Shown here: in pieces, positions 34,720 to 43,663 of the stretch
How positions within the stretch are numbered: the first letter of the stretch is position 1
How the letters are laid out: each line of letters opens with the position of its first letter
Origin: Salinarchaeum sp. IM2453
GTDB taxonomy: Archaea; Halobacteriota; Halobacteria; Halobacteriales; Salinarchaeaceae
Length of the DNA: 64,000 nt
NCBI RefSeq assembly: GCF_019693215.1
Contig: NZ_CP081183.1
Location: 2,173,226 to 2,237,225, forward strand
Reading direction: 5' to 3'
The notes under the pieces: generated by a model
What the model saw: only the letters and a program-made list of their open reading frames with translations
What the model was told of the DNA's origin: nothing
Databases searched by the model: none
Translations under genes and position numbers: made by a program

Positions 34720-34849
34720 ATTTCCACACAGAGAGAACGTATACAATAGATTTCTGGTCTCGGAGAACGGATAGCCCAGAGAGTGTACTTGATCGCTCGC
34801 TAGACCTGCAATTGACTTTCTCTACACTCCTAAGTTATTAGCTGATTGC

Positions 34850-35232
34850 AAGCGCTAAGCCCCCTTCCTCAACGAGCACCGCAGTCCGCATCAGCGGACA
34901 AGGAGCGCAGGAGGGAGGGAATACAGCGCCATCTTCGGTTCAGTTTCACTCTGTGCCGGGTATGTATCATACTGCCAGTCGAAGACTGGAAGTGTGATGG
35001 CAGTTACTTATCGTCTCGGCTTAGAGCCCGACAAGAAAGGCGGTCGAGATGAATCTCGCCATCACCACCGAGTAGGAGTGGGTCACTCCGAATCCACGCC
35101 TCTGGAGACTGCGCTCCCTGTGCGGACCGTCGGCCCACGCCGACCGTCCGTGAAAAAGTGTGTCGCAGAACGAGGAAGCCACACCCTCAGCGAAGCCGTC
35201 AGGCTAAGCAGGGTGGGGTAGTTCACAAGATA
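34850..35232 (+). pseudogene. tnpB remnant and associated end repeats
   Basis: An open frame ending near 35220 reads GVGHSESTPLETALPVRTV, the TnpB C-terminal tail equivalent to GLGQSESTPVETALPTLTP in the full gene. Upstream, 34855-34930 resembles element-end sequence with CCTCAACGAG and GGAGCGCAGGAGGGAGGG. The catalytic domains are gone. A shorter hairpin (GAAGCCACACCC...GGGTGGGG) takes the place of the family P palindrome. Confidence 0.65.
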
Positions 35233-35301
35233 CGATCTGTTTTAGTGAGCGAATTAACCTTTGATTATTCTCTCCGAGTGACCCCGAGCTATTCGGTCAG
35301 C

Positions 35302-35574
35302 TCATTCGCGTGACTTCAGTGATCCAAAGAGACTATAACCAGCCTCAGATGGAGTCGCGTTATCCAACTCGTCGTTAGATGTTGCCGCCTGCAACTCTGA
35401 TTTTGATTCGTGATTGACTTCCAGCACTGATCCAATCATGCGTGCGGAAATCTCATTATGGGAGCCTATGTCCAGTTGATCTCGAATTTCTTTTGGAAGG
35501 GTGACTCTCCCTTTTTCATCAACTTTCAGTGTGACTTCCGTTGCCGATTCCCCATCGACCGATTTATTTGCCAT
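35302..35574 (-). CDS. AbrB/SpoVT-family DNA-binding protein
   Basis: About 90 residues from ATG 35574 (an ATG at 35583 is also possible). Residues ~12-60 carry the AbrB fold: VTLKVDEKGRVTLPKEIRDQ and GSHNEISARMIGSVLEVNHE. The C-terminal 30 residues are polar. Possible roles are autoregulated transcription factor or antitoxin; no toxin gene is adjacent. It is unrelated in sequence to the 42-residue element-borne proteins apart from the fold. Confidence 0.8.
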   Translation of the reverse strand: MANKSVDGESATEVTLKVDEKGRVTLPKEIRDQLDIGSHNEISARMIGSVLEVNHESKSELQAATSNDELDNATPSEAGYSLFGSLKSRE

Positions 35575-35944
35575 ATTTTTCACCTTATTCGCATTGCATC
35601 TTGTTGAACAAAAATCTTTGCCAGATCGTATAGTTCATTTACTGTGTAAGTTATTGTAACAAAACAGCAGCAAAAGTATAAAAAATGCTGGCTGAAGTTG
35701 TGGCAATGCCGTTCAGTTGGTGAATAATCGGACCGACTAATATCTCTCCAAGAGCGTGAGGATTATGTATACAAACGTTGGAAAGTAGTTTTGGGCAGAT
35801 CAATATAACAAAAATCCGGAAAGCATCAACGGACCGCTGCAGGGATCGAAGACTACCTTCCTGGGGTGCTGTGTCGGGATCAACGTTACACAGTCACGTT
35901 CGGCGGTCGCGATGTTCCTGAGTTAGGCTGCCATAGGTTAAACG
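35575..35944. other. Gap of 370 bp
   Basis: AT-rich promoter-like DNA to ~35690, then no recognisable gene. It may hold a decayed fragment. Confidence 0.4.
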
Positions 35945-36346
35945 ATGACAGAATCCAGAACCAACAATAAGACAATCACTACATTTTGTCTCGGCGATAC
36001 GTATTTATTTAGTCACTACTTCGACCGCGAAGATTTGTTCGTCGAACTGTGTGAGTACTATGATGATGATGAATACGTGTTCGAGATACCTGCCGAGGAG
36101 TTCAAACACGTCAAGGATCTTCTTATGCAGAACCATTACAACGTCATTACCGTCGAAGATATCCAGGCATACTGTGTGGTCATTGATCAATATGAAGAAC
36201 ATGCGGATATTCTCCAAGACTCGGTACTCTCGTGGAAACGCCGCGGTCATCGGTTTTTTCTGATGGATACTGAAATAGCGGTCAACAAGGCAGTCAATCA
36301 GGGGGCAACGCGGATCAGTGAGACTGAGTTTGCAATAGGACTGTAA
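35945..36346 (+). CDS. Hypothetical protein (haloarchaeal)
   Basis: A 133-residue acidic soluble protein (TYLFSHYFDREDLFVELCEY, then YVFEIPAEEFKHVKDLLMQN and SWKRRGHRFFLMDTEIAVNK). Mixed alpha/beta composition, with no membrane part or clear catalytic motif. It looks complete and native. I do not recognise the family. Confidence 0.65.
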   Translation: MTESRTNNKTITTFCLGDTYLFSHYFDREDLFVELCEYYDDDEYVFEIPAEEFKHVKDLLMQNHYNVITVEDIQAYCVVIDQYEEHADILQDSVLSWKRRGHRFFLMDTEIAVNKAVNQGATRISETEFAIGL

Positions 36347-36441
36347 TCTGTACGCTCTGTGAGGAGCAACCTCGTTCCTTCTAGACCGGAATAACACCTT
36401 GTTTTTCATAGCTTGGGTAGCCAACTAATGTGTGAAATAAT

Positions 36442-36458
36442 CCGGGTCAACTCCGAGG
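36442..36458. repeat. Palindrome family P, degenerate copy
   Basis: GGGTCAACTCCGAGG with the reverse left-end signature (GCACGCTGCCTGCTTTCCCTGTA) following at 36458-36480. A complete short unit in minus orientation with a decayed arm. Confidence 0.65.
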
Positions 36459-36524
36459 CACGCTGCCTGCTTTCCCTGTAGAAGTACAGATATCCGAGTT
36501 TCACACTACTGTAATTTTACAGAG

Positions 36525-36665
36525 TGGGCACGCGAGGATTCGAACCTCGGGCTGTCCGTGCGGGACCAGATGAACAATGGGATTGTGATCATGTCGCGCG
36601 AACTCACAACCACAATAATATTGGGCCCATAACACGGCCGTTCTCCCGAACTGAACTACGCGCCC
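36525..36665 (-). tRNA. tRNA-like gene with ~65-nt insertion in the anticodon arm
   Basis: On the minus strand the acceptor halves are GGGCGCG and CGTGCCC plus discriminator A; the D arm is GTTC...GAAC and the T arm is CGAGG TTCGAAT CCTCG, with a 5-nt variable loop CAGCC. These are canonical. The anticodon arm is split: GCCGTGTTATG... on the left and ...CCCGCACGGA on the right with ~65 nt between, containing a hairpin (TTGTGA/TCACAA). I could not fold a clean bulge-helix-bulge or assign an anticodon, so it is either an intron tRNA with a non-canonical site or a decayed gene. Confidence 0.6.
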
Positions 36666-37245
36666 TATTTATTTGATGTAAATCATCCCTAAAATAATTT
36701 TGCAATTTGTTGTACAATAACATACATATAGTTACATATTTCTATGTAAGTGTTCATCAGCGACTGAATAGATCACAGTAGATATGCATACACGCATTCA
36801 CTCTATGCTATTCAAATAGTGAAAGTGCCCTTGAGTCAAGTATTTGTGCATCTCTGATCTCACATTGAAGTAAACTTCACAGACACTGCCGACAGATTGA
36901 GCAGCAACTCCAAACAGAGTAGTGCATTTTCACCCGTACCGTCGGCGTATATTGGTATAGACAGATCATAGAAGCATCTGCAGAGAGGTAGGTCGAGTAC
37001 CTCGGGGGTCAACATCAAGATAGTTCACAAAAGAGCTGGTCGCGTGTTTCGGGATTTGGTCCCGAGGTTGTCGACGGGATTCATATCGCTTACTGCAGTA
37101 ACGGGTGTGTCACATCTCACCAAGAAATGATTAATACATCTGGGAAATCTTCTTTTTGGTACATTGAGTGCATACTGTTGGAATCTTCTAGGTGATCGGC
37201 ATCCGTTGTTATAGTGCGTTTACTAAATAGAAAACAGATGTGTCA
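36666..37245. other. Gap with two partial palindromes
   Basis: 36670-36740 is AT-rich and includes promoter sequence for the tRNA-like gene. At 37000-37013 lies CCTCGGGGGTCAAC (half unit), and at 37048-37067 TTCGGGATTTGGTCCCGAGG (full, looser hairpin). No gene. Confidence 0.5.
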
Positions 37246-38337
37246 CTACCCAGTAGTGTTGTGTAGCTGTAACAGAAATTGCTCGATCCGGTCAACTGCT
37301 GTCTCCCAAGTCGGGTGCTTATGAAACCGTTCCTGTGCTGTCTCTCCCAGCTTAGCAAGCTGATCTCGATTAGTTCCAAGCCACTCAAGCGTATCGCGCA
37401 GCGGTTCAGGCTTCTCTGGCGGGATCAAGATACCGCTTTCGCCATTGTCAACGACCTCCCGGGCTCCACCAGAACAGGTTGCGATCGCTGGCAAGCCGAA
37501 TGCCATCCCTTCGAGGTAGACAATCCCGTATCCTTCGTACTGTGAGGGTACAGCAAGAATCTGATGTTCAGTGAGGAGTTCATGGAGCTGTGTATCACTA
37601 ATATGTCCAGTAAAGTCGACCTGTGATTCGACACCATTTGAAGCGATTAGCCTTTGAACTCGCTCTGTGTACTCTGGATTGACCGTTGGATCGCCGACAA
37701 CCGTCAATGACCACGGAACATCAACATCGGTCAATGCTTGTACAAGTGTATGTAGCCCTTTTCGCTCAATTATTGACCCGATAAATAACACCTCAAGTGC
37801 TCCTGACTGCCTTGCCCGCTCACGAATCTCTTCTAGTGATACATCTGGAGAGATATGGTCTGTTCCAGGTCGGGCGACTGTGTTCGGCAGACCACCGCGA
37901 ATCTGTTCGACAGTCGCTTTTGTTGTCTGGCTGTTGTATATACAACCGTCAACCGTTCTTAGATATGCCCACTCCATGAAGCGGTAGCAAGCTACTCTGT
38001 GTTGACACCACGATTCTGATGACCGTAAATGGTGAACAATAGTGACGATTGGTGGTCTGTTGGATTGTGCCCGGATACGTAGGTTCGGTCCAATCAGCGA
38101 CGGGTGGCAGAGTTCATCTTCAACTAATACATCCACTTCGGCTGCCAGGTGCTGAACTTGTCTGTTCAGTGATTTTGACACGTTGTCCAGTAGATTTCGC
38201 CGGTAGCTATTGCGTTGCGGCGAAACAACTTCAACGGTGTGTTCTCGTTTCCGGAGTCCGTCCATTACTCGTCTATCGTAGAGATAGCCACCACTGGTTT
38301 GGTCGAGACCATCATAAACAACTAAGCCAATTTTCAT
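37246..38337 (-). CDS. Group 1 (GT4) glycosyltransferase
   Basis: A 363-residue GT-B enzyme. N-terminal Rossmann domain starts MKIGLVVYDGLDQTSGGYLY; the donor-binding domain has VLFIGSIIERKGLHTLVQAL and EGYGIVYLEGMAFGLP, the EX7E motif. It transfers a sugar from a nucleotide donor to a glycan or lipid acceptor in the cytoplasm. The epimerase at 38816 is divergent and could supply a sugar nucleotide; together they suggest a small glycosylation locus. Confidence 0.9.
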   Translation of the reverse strand: MKIGLVVYDGLDQTSGGYLYDRRVMDGLRKREHTVEVVSPQRNSYRRNLLDNVSKSLNRQVQHLAAEVDVLVEDELCHPSLIGPNLRIRAQSNRPPIVTIVHHLRSSESWCQHRVACYRFMEWAYLRTVDGCIYNSQTTKATVEQIRGGLPNTVARPGTDHISPDVSLEEIRERARQSGALEVLFIGSIIERKGLHTLVQALTDVDVPWSLTVVGDPTVNPEYTERVQRLIASNGVESQVDFTGHISDTQLHELLTEHQILAVPSQYEGYGIVYLEGMAFGLPAIATCSGGAREVVDNGESGILIPPEKPEPLRDTLEWLGTNRDQLAKLGETAQERFHKHPTWETAVDRIEQFLLQLHNTTG

Positions 38338-38815
38338 CAGTGATCAGTCGTGTATGTTGTCGCTAAGGACTTGGTTTGTATAAGATATATTGTATATGAA
38401 AGACTTCTGGACAGCAAGGCTATTTGATGACGTTGCTGTATACATAACACTACAGTATATCTGCATGGTAAAAATTATAACGTAGATTATACTTTTGCTA
38501 ATCACATCACAGGATACACGCCTGCTGTGAACTGCCTTGGAGTCAAGCCCCGTGGCATTCGCCTCGACTTTCTGTAAAAACAACCATCGGCAGTGTGAAC
38601 CGGAAAGTCGTTCCCTCACCGTATTGTTCGGCCGTATCCTGTCAACAACTATTGTCGGCGATGCTATACTTGTATCTGTGTCAGGATTAAGATTGGTTCC
38701 AGCCTTCGTGATCATAGTCTGAGTAGTGGGCTTAAATTATTAGAAATAATATAGGAAAATGTTTGATACTTTTGTTTATAATAACTGGAGACACACTTTT
38801 CAATTGTCCATCATA
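38338..38815. other. Divergent gap with one palindrome unit
   Basis: Contains a family P unit in reverse: CCTTGGAGTCAAGCCCCGTGG at 38535-38555, ending in TTTCTGTAA at 38570. The flanks are AT-rich and hold the promoters of the GT4 and epimerase genes. Confidence 0.6.
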
Positions 38816-39745
38816 ATGAATGTCATGGAGCAGGCCCGGATTTTGGTCACTGGGGGGGCCGGGTTTATTGGCTCAAACATTGCCAACGAACTCGCCAAGC
38901 GAAACGATGTTATCGCTATTGATGATTGTTATCTTGGCCACCCAGAAAACCTCACTGACGATGTCGAATTTTCTGAGCGGAGCGTTCTTGACAACGATCT
39001 ACCAACGAACGTCGATGTGGTAATTCATCTTGCCGCACTCTCCTCGTATGGGATGCATGAGGACAATTCAACTCAGGGAACCCGTGTCAACGTTGAGGGC
39101 TTTGTCAACGTCGTTGAGCAGGCTCAGCAAGATGGCTGTGAGACCGTGGTTTATGCCTCTACATCCTCTATTTATGGGTCCCAGACTGAACCCTCATCTG
39201 AAAACATGGAAGTAATGGCGAGTACCGCTTATGAGGCTTCAAAGCTTGCTCGAGAGCGGTATGCGGAATACTTTTCAACTCATCATAATATCTCGATGTG
39301 CGGTCTTCGATTGTTCTCAGTCTATCAGGGGTACGACGGGGCTGAGGAGCACAAAGATGAGTACGCCAACGTTATCGCTCAATTTGCGGACAACATCGCT
39401 CGAGGCCATCCACCGGAACTCTACGACGATGGTACGCAGACGCGAGATTTTATTTACATCACAGATGTGGTTAGAGCGTTTGAAATGGCTGCTAAGCACG
39501 AATTAGATGGGATATATAATATTGGTACTGGACGGCGTGTTTCATTTAACGAGCTGGTTAAGATGCTCAACGAAGAGCTCGGGACGGACATTAAACCCGA
39601 GTACGTTGAGAACCCAATCCCTGATGACATCTATATTCGAGATACATGTGCTGACTCGACCAAGTTTACCAACGCAACTGGCTGGAATCCCGAAATTCCG
39701 TTGGAAACAGGACTTAAGAGGGTCTGTTCTGCATACACCGAATAA
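38816..39745 (+). CDS. NAD-dependent epimerase/dehydratase (UDP-sugar type)
   Basis: About 309 residues from ATG 38816 (38825 and an upstream ATG at 38759 are alternatives; the upstream 19 residues are unlike the family). Rossmann motif TGGAGFIGSN, catalytic VYASTSSIYGS and YEASK (Tyr/Lys), then GLRLFSVYQGYDG and DFIYITDVVRAFEMA. These mark an extended SDR acting on a nucleotide sugar, of UDP-glucose 4-epimerase or related type. It likely feeds the glycosyltransferase encoded divergently upstream. Confidence 0.9.
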   Translation: MNVMEQARILVTGGAGFIGSNIANELAKRNDVIAIDDCYLGHPENLTDDVEFSERSVLDNDLPTNVDVVIHLAALSSYGMHEDNSTQGTRVNVEGFVNVVEQAQQDGCETVVYASTSSIYGSQTEPSSENMEVMASTAYEASKLARERYAEYFSTHHNISMCGLRLFSVYQGYDGAEEHKDEYANVIAQFADNIARGHPPELYDDGTQTRDFIYITDVVRAFEMAAKHELDGIYNIGTGRRVSFNELVKMLNEELGTDIKPEYVENPIPDDIYIRDTCADSTKFTNATGWNPEIPLETGLKRVCSAYTE

Positions 39746-39910
39746 TCTCATTTCTATAGGTATCTACGGAGATATAGGCTGAGTGCTTCAAGATCGTGCA
39801 AAAAACTTTCATTTCTCGCGATAACGAGTGACAATGGTTCTTGGAACACTTGGCGCCGGAGTAGTCCACATCTATGAGTTACTCTGAAAGTTAGGTCAAA
39901 TTGAGACAGT

Positions 39911-39975
39911 TCACCATCCAAAGTAGTGGCCCCAGAGGATGAGTAAGATCATCACTACGAATACCGTTCCTATTT
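39911..39975 (-). pseudogene. Small membrane protein, 3' fragment split by IS607
   Basis: The minus-strand frame KIGTVFVVMILLILWGHYFGW ends at 39911. It completes the 5' fragment at 42434-42563: one transmembrane helix each. Joining the two across the IS607 element gives a protein of about 64-66 residues with two helices. Confidence 0.7.
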
Positions 39976-41751
39976 TCAGCAGTGTTCAGCAGTGACCCGT
40001 TGGAATTGGGTGTACTGGCGGGTGGTTGGGCCACATCCATCACTACCATCCGCATTCGACTCGGACAGGACGACAGCGGGCGCTATGACAGCCGACCCAC
40101 CACCAACGGTCGCCCTTGCCTGCTCAGGCCTGTAAGCAACAACGCCACGCCCGAACGTGAGTCGCGTACCAGCGGAACGGCGGGCTGGCACGGATTCGCA
40201 ATCCCCCGTATAGGAGGACGTAAACCCGTGATCCAGCCCATCCGTCCCGCTGAAGAACACGCGGGCCACGTTCACCGCCGCGACGTAATCCCGGTCGCCT
40301 TCGAATCCACATCGAGCGTTGGCGCACCGGAAGTGCCCGCCCCACCACACTTTCTCATCGTGATCAGGCGACTTACACGTGTGCCCGGTTGAGCCACACC
40401 GCGGGCACACGCGACTCGTGTCCTGCGGATACACCCGCTCAACATCCACGCCGACGTGCTCACAGCGGTACTCGATCTTCTCGATGATCTCGCGCCGTGC
40501 CCAACTCGACAACTCCCACGACAACCCGCCTTCACCCGACGGCGGGGAGAGCGACCGCAGATCCTCGTGAACGACGGCGTCCACATCGTACACCAAGGCG
40601 AGCGCGACCACTTGATTCGCCACATCATGTGTCAACTGCTCGCGCTTCTGCTGGATCTTGTTGTTCACCCGTTCGTACTCCGCCTGTACCTCTTTGAACT
40701 CGTCTGTGTAATCTCGTCCGTTCCGTCGAAGTTCCGCTAATCTGGCGTTCAACCGTTGCCGTTCTCGGTGGAGTCGGCGCATCTTGTCGCGGTCGGCAAA
40801 CCGAACGAAGTGCGGCCGCGACACCTGTTCGCCGTCCTCGTCAACGACGACAGCCGTCACGTCCTTGCGCATTCCGGCGTCGAGTGCCAACACACGGTCT
40901 GCATCACCGTCGGCGTCGGTAGTGTCTATGTCGACGGGGAACGAGAGTTCGTAGAATTGGTCGCCGTTCTTCCGCCTTGAGGACTGGAATTCGGGGGCTG
41001 ACAGAGAACCGCGCGCGGTAAGCGTGTGGAAGGCGTCGTACCCGTCGAGGTTGTGTTCGTGCCACGACCAGTCTCCACGGCTTTCAGGCGTCACGGTATC
41101 GGGTGTCTTCATCTTCACCGTCAATGACTGGTCGTCTTCGTCGTACTGGTATTTGATGGCTTGGCCGCTGGCGGGGCCATCGTCTGCCGAGTACGGTAAC
41201 ACGCCGTTGCTGTACTCCGGCGGGTCTTGCAATTCGAAATACGACTCGGGGTATCGGCCGTGGCGGTCGTAGTACGAGTTGAGTTGGTCGATGAGAACGT
41301 CGACGTAGCCGCTGGAGAGGTACTCGCCGTCCTCCCACAGCTCTTCTTTGATGCGTCGACGGTGGATTCTGCGGATCTTGTGCGTAGGGAAGAGGTCTTG
41401 AATGGCTTGGAAGGCTTTGCGGCGGTCAGCGTGGCTCCGTAGAGTTTCACCCACCTTCTGGAGGATGCACCGCCGGATGCGTGACGGTAGGTATAGCTCA
41501 AAGTCCTCTGGCGGTGCCTCACCGTGGATTGTTTTGTACAGGGTGTAGTCGTCGAGTTCTTCGAACGGTTGGTGTTCGTCGAAGTACTTCCACGCTTGAT
41601 GGTCGGAGTTGGAGATACCGGTGAGGTGTTCCGGCGTCCAGCGGGTGTAGAGAACGCGGGTGGCGACGTGTTGGACGAACTTGTCCAACCGTTTGTGTTG
41701 GTCGCGGTGGGTGTCCGGTAGTCGAACAGGCAACGAGAGATGGTCACTCAT
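39976..41751 (-). CDS. tnpB: TnpB of IS607 element (long form)
   Basis: A 591-residue TnpB. An N-terminal ~230 residues are larger than in the IS1341-type copies here. RuvC I is VLALDAGMRKDVTAVV (Asp), RuvC II VVHEDLRSL (Glu), and RuvC III GDRDYVAAVNVARVF (Asp), with a CPRCGSTGH...CANARC zinc finger. The last ~85 residues (after ARVFFSGTDG) are Gly/Ala/Ser-rich and probably cover the omega-RNA region. Nuclease activity is likely, guided by RNA from the 3' end. It overlaps tnpA, so the two are co-translated. Confidence 0.9.
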   Translation of the reverse strand: MSDHLSLPVRLPDTHRDQHKRLDKFVQHVATRVLYTRWTPEHLTGISNSDHQAWKYFDEHQPFEELDDYTLYKTIHGEAPPEDFELYLPSRIRRCILQKVGETLRSHADRRKAFQAIQDLFPTHKIRRIHRRRIKEELWEDGEYLSSGYVDVLIDQLNSYYDRHGRYPESYFELQDPPEYSNGVLPYSADDGPASGQAIKYQYDEDDQSLTVKMKTPDTVTPESRGDWSWHEHNLDGYDAFHTLTARGSLSAPEFQSSRRKNGDQFYELSFPVDIDTTDADGDADRVLALDAGMRKDVTAVVVDEDGEQVSRPHFVRFADRDKMRRLHRERQRLNARLAELRRNGRDYTDEFKEVQAEYERVNNKIQQKREQLTHDVANQVVALALVYDVDAVVHEDLRSLSPPSGEGGLSWELSSWARREIIEKIEYRCEHVGVDVERVYPQDTSRVCPRCGSTGHTCKSPDHDEKVWWGGHFRCANARCGFEGDRDYVAAVNVARVFFSGTDGLDHGFTSSYTGDCESVPARRSAGTRLTFGRGVVAYRPEQARATVGGGSAVIAPAVVLSESNADGSDGCGPTTRQYTQFQRVTAEHC

Positions 41752-42370
41752 CAGCAGTCACCTCGGTTTCGACTGCGTTGACGACCTGCTGCTTTTTCGA
41801 TGATCTCATCCCGTAGAGTTTGCCGGAGAAGCTGGCGACGAGCCTGATGAGGTCATCGACAAGTTCTTGCTGTGCGGTTTTGTCCGTCTCGTCTTCGACG
41901 ACAGTGATGGTGACGCCGTGGTGGTCGAAGAGTCGTTCGAGATAGGAGAAGCCAAAGCGGGTGAGTCTGTCCTCGTAGGTGACGAGGACGCGTCCAAAGT
42001 CCGCATCTGGAATCTCGTCGAGAAGGGTGTTGAGACCGGGTCTATCTTCGTTGAGGCCGCTGCCAACATCGGTGTAGGTGGTTTCGACCGTCCATCCGTT
42101 GTCGTGTGCGTATTCTCGGAGGCGGTCGAGTTGACGGTCGAGGTCGCCGTTTTGTTTTTGCCCGTGGCTGGAGACGCGGGCGTAGAGGGCAACTTGGTCG
42201 CGGGGGCGAGCATCACCAGCGAGGCGGAGGAGTTCGCGGTGTGGGATGCGTCGGTCGCCGCCGGGTGTGCGTGTGTGGTCGAGGTCACCGTTTCGGCACC
42301 ATCGTTTGACGGTTTCGGGGTGGACGCCGAGTTCCTCCGCGAACTCGCCGATAGCGTACGACCGTGGCAT
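41744..42370 (-). CDS. tnpA: IS607 serine recombinase TnpA
   Basis: A 208-residue transposase. The N-terminal MerR-like helix-turn-helix (IGEFAEELGVHPETVKRWCR) is followed by a serine-recombinase catalytic domain: VALYARVSSHGQKQNGDLDR with the nucleophilic Ser, FGRVLVTYEDRLTRFGF and a C-terminal helix. This is the standard IS607 order (DNA-binding domain first). It catalyses strand exchange of the element. Complete, with no frameshift. Confidence 0.93.
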   Translation of the reverse strand: MPRSYAIGEFAEELGVHPETVKRWCRNGDLDHTRTPGGDRRIPHRELLRLAGDARPRDQVALYARVSSHGQKQNGDLDRQLDRLREYAHDNGWTVETTYTDVGSGLNEDRPGLNTLLDEIPDADFGRVLVTYEDRLTRFGFSYLERLFDHHGVTITVVEDETDKTAQQELVDDLIRLVASFSGKLYGMRSSKKQQVVNAVETEVTADE

Positions 42371-42433
42371 TGTCTTGTTGTTAATTGCTGCTTACTACTG
42401 TTTAAAGATTCGGAATTCAAAAACAGTTACAAA

Positions 42434-42563
42434 CCCCAGTTAACATCCAAATCAGACTTCCAGTCATGACATAAGAGATATACCCAATAGCGGCCAAGAC
42501 GGCAACATACGTCGCCTGCTTTGTGGCCTTTATTTGAAGAAAGGAATCATCATCTGCGCTCAT
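42434..42563 (-). pseudogene. Small membrane protein, 5' fragment split by IS607
   Basis: From ATG 42563 the frame reads MSADDDSFLQIKATKQATYV, then AVLAAIGYISYVMTGSLIWM, and reaches LTG where the IS607 element begins; the remaining codons to the next stop come from the element edge. The 3' part lies at 39911-39975. Confidence 0.7.
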
Positions 42564-42812
42564 GTTTCCATCATAGTATCCACGTTAATATATATTAGAA
42601 TTGATGGATGCTGAAAGATGAGTTTAGGTCTATTCAGAGTGAGTTGATTCAGTATAGTACTCTCCGTGTTTCAGTAGCCCCAGACGCTGTTACCAGATGA
42701 CAGAATAGGAACTTTAGCATACTGGATTTATCAGAAGCGCAGACAAGTATTCATCAGACGAAAAAATCACGGCTGGAAAAGGCTTATACTGTGCCATAAT
42801 AACACATACCAT

Positions 42813-43010
42813 ATGACAGAAGGATGCTATCATTGCCAGGACACTATTGATCACGGTAATGGACATCAATGTCCCAGATGTGGAAAAGTTGCCCATTTGA
42901 CGTGTTTAGAGAATCACGGACTTGTTGGGGAGAAGGGTGGTGGAATGTTGAGTCGTCCGACAACATATACAAAATGCCCAGCTTGTGGCGAAGAAAAACC
43001 ACTTAATTAG
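42813..43010 (+). CDS. Small zinc-binding (RING-like) protein
   Basis: A 65-residue protein with paired cysteines and histidines: CYHCQDTIDHGNGHQCPRCG, then HLTCLENHGL and CPACGEEKPLN. The CxxC...CxxC-HxxC...CxxC spacing is that of a two-zinc treble-clef or RING/PHD-like fold, which in archaea often mediates protein or nucleic-acid contact. No other domain. Promoter probably within the AT-rich 42700-42800. Confidence 0.75.
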   Translation: MTEGCYHCQDTIDHGNGHQCPRCGKVAHLTCLENHGLVGEKGGGMLSRPTTYTKCPACGEEKPLN

Positions 43011-43663
43011 TCATATGGTGCTATCGGCTGCGACAACGATTTATCAGCTATCACATGGTGTGCTCTACAGAGATTATATGGCAAGGGCTTCGGGAGACGT
43101 TCCTGAGGTTTTCATAAGTGATCACAGCCGACTCCGTTAATACATACCACAGTGTGTTATAACCTATGTATACAAACTCCCAGTGTCTTCATGAGCTTTT
43201 ACGAAGATTCGAGGCGAACGCCTCGCGCTTCAGCGCGGGGAGGATGTCAACAGGTGTCCGGTAATACGATCTCTTTATTCACTGAAGATTCGGTAACAAC
43301 CCGTATGCAACGCTGTCATTACATCGCTCGTAGTAATCAGTGGACTACCCTTGCCTACTCACCGCCGTTGGCGGCTCCTTGAGAACAGGATGTAGCCTGT
43401 AGAAGCTAAAACTACTCTTGTACTGGTATGTAAATCATCACAGTCTTGAACTTAATATTGAAATCGATTCCATCTGATTTTCCAGTATTCCGACGCATCA
43501 ATCATCCCAGGATCAATCCTTATAGTATCTATCTGTTTGCTATGAGCTCTGTTGCAGATAGTAAATTATCGAATTCATGTTAGATGGCTAAAGTGCTGAA
43601 GTAACGTAAATTATTGTTTGAGTTACCGAAGGGCTTTGTTTACTATGATGTGTTTATTCGGAT
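43011..43663. other. Gap with two IS-end scars
   Basis: 43211-43252 holds a double hairpin, GAGGCGAACGCCTC and CGCGCTTCAGCGCG, followed by GGATGTCAACAG: a right end of a different IS200/IS605-type family. 43344-43412 is a family L repeat in reverse. No gene; AT-rich promoter sequence before ybjQ. Confidence 0.6.
43344..43412 (-). repeat. TnpB 3'-end repeat family L, copy 2
   Basis: CTACCCTTGCCTACTCACCG, then GGCGGCTCCTTGAGAACAGG and GCCTGTAGAAGCTAAAACT. It is the reverse complement of the copy at 6593. Confidence 0.75.

Larger units (their letters stand above)
39976..42433 (-). mobile_element. IS607-family element
   Basis: Serine recombinase (tnpA) and long tnpB overlap by 8 bp. The element is markedly GC-rich compared with both flanks, as if recently acquired from a high-GC haloarchaeon. 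The 3' edge sits right after the tnpB stop and the 5' edge in a run of G (CCCC on the plus strand at 42434-42437), consistent with IS607's small GG-type target. It interrupts a small membrane protein gene. Confidence 0.85.

Noticed and set aside
35302-35574. AbrB protein as antitoxin of a toxin-antitoxin system
   Set aside because: No toxin-like gene lies upstream or downstream; the next gene at 35945 is 370 bp away and divergent, without a nuclease motif.
36525-36665. tRNA-Trp or elongator tRNA-Met with a standard intron
   Set aside because: The exon sequence lacks CTCCA or CTCAT loops, and a canonical bulge-helix-bulge did not fold.
40456-42469. Several long open frames on the plus strand across the IS607 element
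   Set aside because: They are antisense shadows of the GC-rich tnpA and tnpB genes; third-position bias follows the minus-strand genes and no domain is visible in the plus-strand translations.
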